Shown here one piece after another: positions 30,566-38,211 of a stretch of 64,000 nt of DNA. A model generated the notes under the pieces. That model was not told where the DNA came from, did no database searches, and worked only from the letters and a program-made list of their open reading frames with translations. This stretch comes from JACRLV01 sp045863555. GTDB taxonomy: Bacteria; Planctomycetota; Phycisphaerae; UBA1845; Fen-1342. Positions within the stretch are counted from its first letter, which is position 1. Each line of letters begins with the position of its first letter. The stretch lies in assembly GCA_045863555.1 (NCBI GenBank), contig BTUU01000004.1:1-64000 (forward strand). Direction: 5' to 3'. The position numbers and the translations under genes are program-made.

Positions 30566-32914
30566 ATGGCGCACATCCGCGCGTGTGTGCCACTCGGCAT
30601 CTTAGAAGTCCCCGGTCCGTTCAACAAGGCGACGTCCGCAGCGCACGAACCGGCGCGCCCGATTCTGGACACGCGCGGGCGCGAGCGCTATATTCGCCCC
30701 GGCATTTGGCGTACCGGTTGCCTGGCGCGGGTACATCGCATTCGACGAATCGCGACCATCCTGGCGGTGTGTCTCGCTGTCAGCAGCGCCGCGCGGGGCT
30801 ATGCGCAGTCGCCGCAGAATACCGCGACTCAATCCGCGACTCCGGCCGCCGGTGCGAACATCGATTCCGCGGCACCGGACGGCCAGGCGACATCCGCACC
30901 GGCCTCGCAGCCGACCGCGAACGTCCCGCCCATTTCCGCCGCGCCGCGCCGCCTTCCGCCGCTGCACTTCGACGAACTCACGTTCGACCTTGGTCTCGAC
31001 GGATCGTGGCGCGAGCAGAACACGCAGGCCGAGTACCGCGGGCGCTATGGGATCGGCCGTCGCGAGTACGAGCAGCGAAACCGGGCACAGGAGTATCGGG
31101 AGACCGCCGGTGCGCGCGGATCTGGCAACTTGCTGGGCCCGGATGTCGCCCGGTATCAGTTCGATGTTCGATTCGGTCTGGACCAGGAGCGGTACACGGA
31201 GACGCGGCCGGGCCGGGACCTCTTTTCGGAGGCAGACGGCACGCTGCTGGAATACGACACGCGCATCTCGCTGCTGCCTTCGGGGAAGCTGAGCGGAAAC
31301 CTGTTTGCGTCGCAGCTCGACGACCGGCTGCCGCGGATGTTCCTTCCGAGCCTCGACCGGCATCGCGAGCGCTACGGCGCCGAGATCATGTTCAACGACC
31401 GCGTGCTGCCGATGCGGCTCACCTATGAGGACGAATTTGAGCGGCTCGACGGGCCCGGCCGGCGCTCCTACGACGACCAGGAGTCGGACGACCGCTCACT
31501 CCGGTATGAGGCGGCGTGGCAGCCGTCCGAGACGCATCAACTGCGACTGTCGTATGAATACACCGACCGCGAGGACCGGTACGCGGGCGCGGATTCGAGA
31601 TTCGACACGACGCGAAACTACCTCACGCTCAATCATGACCTGCGGTTCGGGCCGTCGGATCGAAGTCAGCTCAATACCATTGCGCGCTTTCAGGATGAGA
31701 GCGGCGACCTGGCCCGCGATGCGTTTGAGCTGGCTCCGCGGCTTCGGCTCCAGCATACCGACGCGTTCTCGACGAACTACGGTTTCCAGTTCCTGCGCGA
31801 CCGGTTCGAGGGAACGACGATCGACCGCGAGCGCGGCGACATCGGCGCGACGTACGTTTTTGACAAGTCGCTGACGACGTCGCTGAGCGCGTATGCATTC
31901 AACGAAGACGCCGACCGGGGCGAGGACACGCTCGAAGGCGGAGCGACGTGGAACACTTCGTTCGCGCGAGACAACGCAATCGGGCGCTTTTCGGCGAACC
32001 TGAACCTCAACTACGCCCATGTCCGCAATGACTCCGACTCGCGCGACGGGATCGTCATCCAGGAGTCACACACGCTGCGGGACCCGCTGCCGGTCTTCCT
32101 CGCGCACGACAACGTCCGCCCGCTGAGCGTGGTCGTGACCGACTCCGGCGGGCGCAGGGTCTTCTTTCCCGGCGTCGACTACCTGCTTCTGCGCAGCGGC
32201 CGGTACACCGCGCTGTATCGCGTGCCGACCGGCAATATCACCGACGGGCAGACAGTGCTGGTGAACTACCGCTATCGCACCGACGAGAATTACGAACTGG
32301 ACCGGCAGCGTGCGGACTTCCGGGTGCAGCAGGAATTCGGGGATGGATTCGCGGTTTATTACGCCGGAGCCGTCCAGAATGAGGACGTCGACCATCTGCG
32401 GTTCTTCGCTTACCAGCCGCGGGACATTCTCCGGCAGCGGCTCGGTCTCACCTACAAGAAGCGGCGTTTCTCGGCCGGCATTGAATACGAGTACAACGAC
32501 GATTCGATCGATCCGTACCAGGCGGGGCACGCGAACACGTCGATCACGCTGTACGAGAGTCTTCCGCACGTCGTCACCGCGAGCGGGCGGATTTCCTACT
32601 TCGACTACGACGGGGAGCGCTATCTGGAGTCGCACGACGCGACGCTGGCGGACATCGGGCTGGCCTGGCGGGCGGCGATCGCGCAGGACTTCGATCTGAA
32701 TGCTTCGGTTGCGTATCGATTCGAGAACAGCAGCCTTTACGGCCGAACGCACGGCCTCGACGCCCGGGCGGCGCTGGAGCGGCGGATCGGGCAATTCACG
32801 CTGGCGCTCGAAGTGGAATATGACCGGCTGAACTTGCCGTCGTCCGACGACGAGAGCTACGGCGTCTGGCTGAAGCTGCGTCGCGAGTTCCCCGTCATCG
32901 GGAGAGCGGACTGA
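30566..32914 (+). CDS. Predicted outer-membrane beta-barrel protein of the cytochrome cluster
   Basis: A protein of up to 796 residues with a mature part dominated by alternating aromatic and charged beta-strands typical of outer-membrane barrels (TNYGFQFLRDRF, TSLSAYAFNEDA, ISYFDYDGERYLE, YGVWLKLRREF). A likely signal peptide (RIRRIATILAVCLAVSSAARGYAQ) lies at 30737-30808, well inside the frame. No ATG, GTG or TTG occurs just before it (only CTG at 30722), so the true start is unsettled; I report the ATG at 30566. A small domain (SVVVTDSGGRRVFFPGVDYLLLRSG) lies near residue 530. The next gene begins at the TGATG overlap, so it is co-translated with an NHL lipoprotein and a large cytochrome. 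It could serve as the porin of an electron conduit. Confidence 0.75.
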   Translation: MAHIRACVPLGILEVPGPFNKATSAAHEPARPILDTRGRERYIRPGIWRTGCLARVHRIRRIATILAVCLAVSSAARGYAQSPQNTATQSATPAAGANIDSAAPDGQATSAPASQPTANVPPISAAPRRLPPLHFDELTFDLGLDGSWREQNTQAEYRGRYGIGRREYEQRNRAQEYRETAGARGSGNLLGPDVARYQFDVRFGLDQERYTETRPGRDLFSEADGTLLEYDTRISLLPSGKLSGNLFASQLDDRLPRMFLPSLDRHRERYGAEIMFNDRVLPMRLTYEDEFERLDGPGRRSYDDQESDDRSLRYEAAWQPSETHQLRLSYEYTDREDRYAGADSRFDTTRNYLTLNHDLRFGPSDRSQLNTIARFQDESGDLARDAFELAPRLRLQHTDAFSTNYGFQFLRDRFEGTTIDRERGDIGATYVFDKSLTTSLSAYAFNEDADRGEDTLEGGATWNTSFARDNAIGRFSANLNLNYAHVRNDSDSRDGIVIQESHTLRDPLPVFLAHDNVRPLSVVVTDSGGRRVFFPGVDYLLLRSGRYTALYRVPTGNITDGQTVLVNYRYRTDENYELDRQRADFRVQQEFGDGFAVYYAGAVQNEDVDHLRFFAYQPRDILRQRLGLTYKKRRFSAGIEYEYNDDSIDPYQAGHANTSITLYESLPHVVTASGRISYFDYDGERYLESHDATLADIGLAWRAAIAQDFDLNASVAYRFENSSLYGRTHGLDARAALERRIGQFTLALEVEYDRLNLPSSDDESYGVWLKLRREFPVIGRAD
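30665..30694 (+). promoter_or_regulatory. Possible promoter before the barrel gene
   Basis: CTGGAC (30665-30670) and TATATT (30689-30694) are spaced by 18 bases, a reasonable -35/-10 pair in otherwise very G+C-rich DNA. If real, transcription would begin near 30701, downstream of every ATG in this frame, and the barrel protein would start at a non-standard codon near 30722. Weak evidence; planctomycete promoters are poorly known. Confidence 0.3.
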
Positions 32915-33990
32915 TGCACGCTCGGCGGAAGCAGCCCGGGCGGCACGCGCTGCTGGCAGGACTCGCCGGCCTCGCGGCGGCGGGTTGCGCCGCGCCGGGA
33001 CCGATTTTTCCGCCGGTTGAACCGCCGATTGCGTGGCCCCCGGCGCCGGATACCGCGCGGATTCGTTATGTCGGCCAGCTCACGGGCGAGGCGAGCCTGA
33101 ACAAACCGTCGAGCAGTCTCGAAGTGCTCAACGAGATCCTGACGGGACCGAAACCGAGGGCCGCGTTCATCACGCCGATGGCGGTGGCAGTGGAGGGTGA
33201 GCGGGTTTACGTGGCCGATCCCGGGGCGGGCGCGTGCGCGATTCACGTCCTCGACCTCGAAACGCGCGAGTACCGGGCCATCCGCCAGGCGGGCGGCGCG
33301 CCGCTTCAATGGCCGATCGATGTGGCTGGCTGCGGCGACCGGATCGCGGTGGCGGATGCGCAGCGCGGGGCGGTCTTCTTCTATTCGCGTGACGGCGCGT
33401 ATCTGGGCGAGGCACGAGAGGGGCTGAACCGGCCGGTTGCGCTGGCGTGGAGCGAGACCGCGCGGTCGCTCTTCGTGCTCGACTCCGCGGCGCATGGCGT
33501 CGTGGTCATGGATCGCGAGGGGCGCGTTTCGCGGCGCTTCGGCGGCCGGGGCGGGGAACGCGGCCAGTTCAACTCCCCTACCGGCCTGGCGTTGCTGTCC
33601 CGCGAAGGATTCGAACACGTCCTCGTCGCGGATGCGATGAACTTTCGGGTGCAGATCGTCGATCTCGACGGCAGCTCGATGCTGCGATTCGGAAAGAAGG
33701 GCGACGCGGCCGGCGATTTTTCGCTGCCGCGCGACGTCGCCGCCGACTCCGCGGGACACATTTATGTCCTGGACAATCAATTCGAGAACATCCAGGTCTT
33801 CGATTCGGCGGGCACGCTGCTGACCGCGCTTGGGCGGGAAGGGAGCGGCCCGGGCGAGTTTTCGCTGCCATCGGGAATTACCATTGATGCCCGCGATCGC
33901 ATCTGGGTCGCGGATACGTACAATCGCCGTGTCCAGGTTTTTCAGTACCTCGGCGAAGAGCCGACCGGCGTCGAGGAACCGACACCATGA
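32914..33990 (+). CDS. NHL-repeat lipoprotein
   Basis: A 358-residue lipoprotein (signal ending LAAAGC) with NHL propeller repeats: DLETREYRAIRQAGG, RGQFNSPTGLALLSREGFEHV, AGDFSLPRDVAADSAGHIYVLD and PGEFSLPSGITIDARDRIWVAD. It is homologous in style to the propeller half of the 27941-29866 fusion on the other strand but has no heme site. TGATG overlap with the barrel gene upstream and ATGA overlap with the cytochrome gene downstream show coupled translation. It probably stays in the envelope as an adapter or scaffold of the cytochrome system; an enzyme role is not suggested. Confidence 0.9.
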   Translation: MHARRKQPGRHALLAGLAGLAAAGCAAPGPIFPPVEPPIAWPPAPDTARIRYVGQLTGEASLNKPSSSLEVLNEILTGPKPRAAFITPMAVAVEGERVYVADPGAGACAIHVLDLETREYRAIRQAGGAPLQWPIDVAGCGDRIAVADAQRGAVFFYSRDGAYLGEAREGLNRPVALAWSETARSLFVLDSAAHGVVVMDREGRVSRRFGGRGGERGQFNSPTGLALLSREGFEHVLVADAMNFRVQIVDLDGSSMLRFGKKGDAAGDFSLPRDVAADSAGHIYVLDNQFENIQVFDSAGTLLTALGREGSGPGEFSLPSGITIDARDRIWVADTYNRRVQVFQYLGEEPTGVEEPTP

Positions 33991-35690
33991 AGCACCTCAG
34001 CCGCATCATCCCGTTCGTGGCCGCGGCGGCCGTTCAGCTCGCCGCGGCGGATGACCGCATCCTGAATTCGAAGCACGACCTGAGCGTCACCGGGCCCGGA
34101 CCGATCCGGGCGACGGACGAGAGCCAAGTGTGCATCTTCTGCCACACGCCGCACAACTCCAGCCCGGCCGCGCCGCTCTGGAATCGATACACGCCCGAGA
34201 CGTACTACCGCATCTACCGGTCCAGCACGCTCGATGCGCGGGTGGATCAGCCGTCGGGCTCCAGCAAGCTGTGCCTGAGCTGCCACGATGGGTCGATCGC
34301 GCTGGGAATGGTGGTCAGCCGGCCCAGCCCGATCGACATGACGCACGCGTTCATGCCGACGGGGGCGTCGAACCTGACCAACGACCTTTCGGACGATCAC
34401 CCGATCGGCTTCCGGTTCGATCGGGCCCTGGCGAATCGCGACCGTCAGCTTCGCAGCCCTGATGCGGTGGATGAGCGGATCAAGCTCGGGGCGCGCGGGG
34501 AACTTGACTGCATTGCGTGCCACGATCCCCACAACAACGAATTCGGCGATTTCCTTCGCATTCCGCAGCAGGAGGGCGCCCTGTGCATCACCTGTCACAC
34601 GCTGACCGGCTGGGAGACCAGCGCGCACGCGATCTCGCAAAAGGCGGTGCCCACGAACCTGTCGTCTGATCAGCCGCCGCCGTTCCGCACGATGGCCGAG
34701 AATGCCTGCGCGTCCTGTCATGTGACGCACGGTGCGGCGGAGCCCGAGCGGCTGCTGCGGCAGCGATCGTATGAACTCTGCATCAGCTGTCATGACGGAT
34801 TCACGGCGACGGACGTTCAGAGTGTGAACGGCCTTCGGTCCGGACACCGGCCGAACCGTTTCCGAGGGCGACACGACCCCGACGAGAACCCGCGGTCGAT
34901 GCCCTTCCATGTCGACTGCGTAGACTGCCACAATCCGCACGCCGTCAAGAGCGACCTGCTGGGCGCGTCGGCGCTTGGAACACGCGCTCAGGGACCGCTG
35001 TACATGCCGACCATGGAGGAAGTACCGGGCGTGTCGCTCTCGGGTATTCCCGTGGAAGACGCGCGTTTCTATTACGAGGTGTGTTTCCGCTGCCATTCGG
35101 ACAACCCTGTGCCGAACCCGAGGCGAATCGTCCGGCAGCGTGACGACGGCGGGAATATCCGGCGGCAATTCATGCCGACCGCGGCCTCAGCGCACCCGGT
35201 GACGTTCGCGTCCCGCGTCGGCGCCGAATCGCCGAGCCTGCTGCCTGAGTATCGCTCGCGGAGTCACATCTCCTGCCAGGACTGCCACAACAACCCCGAT
35301 GCGCGGCAACTCGGCGGCAGCGGGCCGAACGGGCCGCACGGGTCGCCCCATCCGTTCCTGCTGGCGGACCGATATGAAACGGCGGATTTCTCGGCCGAAT
35401 CGCCTCAGAGCTACGCGCTTTGCTACAAGTGCCACGACCGCAACTCGATTCTGGGCGACGAGAGCTTCAGCTTCCACCGCCGGCACATCGTCGACGAGCG
35501 AACGCCGTGCAGTGCGTGCCACAGTCCGCATGGCGTGGGTGGAGACGCGACGCGACACAGGCACCTGATCAACTTCGACGTCTCGATCGTGAGCGGGGAG
35601 CGGCTATTCGTGGATCGCGGTCAGAACGCGGGGAGTTGCACGCTGACCTGCCACGGCGTGCGCCATGTCAATCTGGGTTACGGACAGTGA
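33987..35690 (+). CDS. Large multiheme c-type cytochrome (11 CXXCH plus one CX3CH)
   Basis: A 567-residue periplasmic or surface cytochrome with a signal peptide (residues 1-21) and eleven CXXCH sites: CIFCH, CLSCH, CIACH, CITCH, CASCH, CISCH, CVDCH, CFRCH, CQDCH, CYKCH and CSACH. Near the C-terminus a twelfth site is written CTLTCH, one residue longer than usual. The opening SKHDLS...VCIFCHTPHNSSPAAPLWNR is typical of doubled-CXXCH cytochromes. No enzymatic active-site motif is visible, so electron transfer is the likely role. ATGA overlap joins it to the NHL lipoprotein gene, and it ends the plus-strand operon. Heme density is about one per 50 residues, less than in small cytochromes. Confidence 0.92.
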   Translation: MKHLSRIIPFVAAAAVQLAAADDRILNSKHDLSVTGPGPIRATDESQVCIFCHTPHNSSPAAPLWNRYTPETYYRIYRSSTLDARVDQPSGSSKLCLSCHDGSIALGMVVSRPSPIDMTHAFMPTGASNLTNDLSDDHPIGFRFDRALANRDRQLRSPDAVDERIKLGARGELDCIACHDPHNNEFGDFLRIPQQEGALCITCHTLTGWETSAHAISQKAVPTNLSSDQPPPFRTMAENACASCHVTHGAAEPERLLRQRSYELCISCHDGFTATDVQSVNGLRSGHRPNRFRGRHDPDENPRSMPFHVDCVDCHNPHAVKSDLLGASALGTRAQGPLYMPTMEEVPGVSLSGIPVEDARFYYEVCFRCHSDNPVPNPRRIVRQRDDGGNIRRQFMPTAASAHPVTFASRVGAESPSLLPEYRSRSHISCQDCHNNPDARQLGGSGPNGPHGSPHPFLLADRYETADFSAESPQSYALCYKCHDRNSILGDESFSFHRRHIVDERTPCSACHSPHGVGGDATRHRHLINFDVSIVSGERLFVDRGQNAGSCTLTCHGVRHVNLGYGQ

Positions 35691-35824
35691 CGGGGTCCCG
35701 GGTCGGCGGGGCCGAGCGCGGCCGCCCGGGCGCACCGCCGGATTCGCGGCCAGGGCCAGCATGAGCTAAGATTCTCAGCAGGAGTTTTGAATAGGCCCGC
35801 GTGACCGGCGATGGACCGCGACCG

Positions 35825-36685
35825 ATGTGGATTCTGATCACCGTCTTTTTTGTCAGCATCACGATCTTCCATCTGCTGGAGCCGCTTGCGCCTGTCACCC
35901 GCGCGTACAAGGCCGGTGTGACCCGGCGCGGCTACCTCGCCGACTGCATCGCGGTGGCGGTTAACGGTCCGGGACTGTCGGCGCTGGAGAAGGTCGCGTT
36001 CACGTGGCTGATCACGCGAATCCCGGCGGACTCGATCCCGCAATTGCAGGCAGTCTTCGGCGCGAATCCGTGGTGGCTCCAGTTTCTGCTCTTCTTCCTC
36101 GTGAACGACTTCCTCCGGTACTGGTTTCACCGCTGGTACCATGAGTCGAATCTGCTGTGGCGGGTCCACCGGGTTCATCACACGATCGTCGAGATGGATG
36201 CGATGTCGGTGTTCCGGCATCACGTGCTCGAGGCCGTGATCAAGAACGGGCTGATCTTCCTGCCGCTTCGCCTGCTCGGCGTCGAAGCGTCGGTGATCAT
36301 CGCGTATTCCTGCTTCGACGTCGTCAAGGGCTTCTGGCACCATGCGAACTTGCGCTGCCGCATCGGCCCGCTGAATTACATCCTGAACTCGCCGGAACTG
36401 CACTGGTGGCACCACGAAACGAACCCGCGGGGCCAGTACTCGAACTACGGCTCTGTGCTGTCGATCTGGGACGTGCTCTTCGGGACGTTCTACTACCGGC
36501 CGGGGGAATGGCCTGAGGAAATCGGCGTCGCGGGGATGGAGCGTTTTCCGGACGGCTACCTGGGCCAGCTCGCCTCGATCCGGTTCGATGACGAAACCCT
36601 GGTTCGCCGGCTCGCGGAGCAGGCGGCCGGCGACGCCCGGCCGGCCGACATCTCGCCGCGCGGCGAGCCTGCGCCGAGCAGCTAG
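35825..36685 (+). CDS. Fatty acid hydroxylase / sterol desaturase superfamily membrane protein
   Basis: A 286-residue integral membrane di-iron enzyme. The histidine boxes are intact: HRWYH (102-106), HRVHH (115-119), WHHAN (171-175) and HWWHH (193-197), in the order expected for the superfamily, flanked by four or more hydrophobic segments (MWILITVFFVSITIFHLLEP, WLQFLLFFLVNDFLRYW). The substrate (sterol, hopanoid, fatty acid or carotenoid) cannot be told. An in-frame GTG at 35801 is an alternative start; I prefer the ATG at 35825. Downstream of the cytochrome operon by 134 bases, with no clear link to it. Confidence 0.9.
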   Translation: MWILITVFFVSITIFHLLEPLAPVTRAYKAGVTRRGYLADCIAVAVNGPGLSALEKVAFTWLITRIPADSIPQLQAVFGANPWWLQFLLFFLVNDFLRYWFHRWYHESNLLWRVHRVHHTIVEMDAMSVFRHHVLEAVIKNGLIFLPLRLLGVEASVIIAYSCFDVVKGFWHHANLRCRIGPLNYILNSPELHWWHHETNPRGQYSNYGSVLSIWDVLFGTFYYRPGEWPEEIGVAGMERFPDGYLGQLASIRFDDETLVRRLAEQAAGDARPADISPRGEPAPSS

Positions 36686-36875
36686 GCATCGGCCGGGGCG
36701 CCGGACGCCACAGAAACGGACGTCGGGCGGCATCGGAATTGCCGGGAGAAACGCGGGAGCGTCCGCGGCCGGCAGCGGGCGTGCAAGCCGGCGACCGGAA
36801 GGGAAAGTGTTGGGACGTAACCGCAAGGGTTGCCGCCGCCACGGCGAAGCAGCCTGATTTTCGGAGATTCGAAAC

Positions 36876-38081
36876 ATGAAGATATTCATTGTCGACAAGT
36901 TTGAAGCGTGGGGCGTTGATCAGCTCAAGGGCCTCGCTGAAGTGGCCGTCGAGCCGGGGCTCAAGGGGGACGAGCTGAAGAAGCGTCTGACGGCGTTTGA
37001 TCCGAACGTCATCGTCGTCCGCTCCACGAAAATTCCCGACGACGTCATGGCCGCGGCCCCGAAGCTGCAGTTGATCGTGCGCGCGGGCGCGGGCGTCGAC
37101 AACATCGACATTCCCGCGGCCAGCCGCCGGGGCGTGAAGGTCACCAACTGTCCGGGCATGAACTCGGCCGCGGTCGCGGAACTGACGATCGGGTTGATGG
37201 TTGCACTGGACCGGAAGATTCCGGACAACGTGATCGATCTGCGGGCGCGGAAATGGAACAAGAATACGTACAGCAAGGCCGGGCTCGGGTTCAAGGGCCG
37301 GACCATCGGCATTCTGGGCGCCGGCGCGATCGGAACGGAGGTTGCGCGGCGGGCGCTGGCGTTCGACATGAAGGTGCTGTACTTCCACCTCGGTCGGCAG
37401 CGGCGGCTGGTGGATCACCCGAACTGTCTGCGCGCGGAGCTGGATGACCTGCTGCGGAACTCGGATGTCGTATCGATCCACGTTCCCGGCGGGGAATCGA
37501 CCAAGCGGCTGATCGACGAGCAGCACCTGGCGCTGATGAAGAAGACGGCCCTGCTCATCAATACGGCGCGGGGCGACGTGATCGATCAGGAAGCGCTTCT
37601 CGCGGCGCTGAAGGCCGGGCGGCTGCGCGGCGCGGCGCTCGACGTGTACAACAATGAACCGGCCGCGACGGCGGAGACGTTCGACTCGCCGGTGTGCGAC
37701 TGTCCGAACCTGTACGGGACGCACCACATCGGCGCGTCGACCGAGCAGGCGCAGATGGCGGTCGCGGAGGAGGCGGTGCGGATCATCGCCCAGTTCCGGC
37801 AGACCGGACAGGCATTGAACTGCGTGAACGTGCAGAAGCCGCGGTCGAACTGCCTGCTGGTCGTGCGGTTCCACAACAAGCCGGGCGGGTTGGCGCACGT
37901 ATTCCAGCACCTTGCGGATGCGAACATCAACGCCGAGGAGATGGACCACGTCGTCTACGACGGCGGACACGCGGCGGTGGCGCATATCCGCATCGACCAG
38001 ATGCCGCCGGATGGGACGCTGACGAAGATCCGCACGGGTCATCCGAACGTGATCGGGGCGGACGTGATGCAGGTGGATTAG
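36876..38081 (+). CDS. serA: D-3-phosphoglycerate dehydrogenase-type 2-hydroxyacid dehydrogenase with ACT-like domain
   Basis: A 401-residue NAD-dependent dehydrogenase, most likely the first enzyme of serine synthesis. The Rossmann segment is GILGAGAIGTEVARRAL, the catalytic Arg sits in INTARGDVIDQEALLAAL, and the His in LYGTHHIGASTEQAQ; the Glu lies in the following EQAQMAVAEEA region. Residues about 325-401 form an ACT-like regulatory domain (LLVVRFHNKPGGLAHVFQHLADANINAEEM), fitting serine feedback control. An unusual 190-base leader with a GCCGGC-type hairpin precedes the ATG, but I recognise no riboswitch in it. GGAG lies about ten bases before the ATG (CGGAGATTCGAAAC). Confidence 0.88.
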   Translation: MKIFIVDKFEAWGVDQLKGLAEVAVEPGLKGDELKKRLTAFDPNVIVVRSTKIPDDVMAAAPKLQLIVRAGAGVDNIDIPAASRRGVKVTNCPGMNSAAVAELTIGLMVALDRKIPDNVIDLRARKWNKNTYSKAGLGFKGRTIGILGAGAIGTEVARRALAFDMKVLYFHLGRQRRLVDHPNCLRAELDDLLRNSDVVSIHVPGGESTKRLIDEQHLALMKKTALLINTARGDVIDQEALLAALKAGRLRGAALDVYNNEPAATAETFDSPVCDCPNLYGTHHIGASTEQAQMAVAEEAVRIIAQFRQTGQALNCVNVQKPRSNCLLVVRFHNKPGGLAHVFQHLADANINAEEMDHVVYDGGHAAVAHIRIDQMPPDGTLTKIRTGHPNVIGADVMQVD

Positions 38082-38211
38082 ACGGAAAACGCCAACGCGG
38101 CGCGGGTCGTGTCCGCGCCGCAATCGACCGACCGCCCGGGGTCATTGCGCCGGGCGACACACGCCGGATGAGCGCCGGCGCCAGATTGGGGCTCGGGCCG
38201 GGAGGTTTGCC

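Noticed and set aside
36686..36875. A cobalamin or glycine riboswitch before serA
   Set aside because: G-rich segments looked suggestive but the conserved boxes of those classes are missing.
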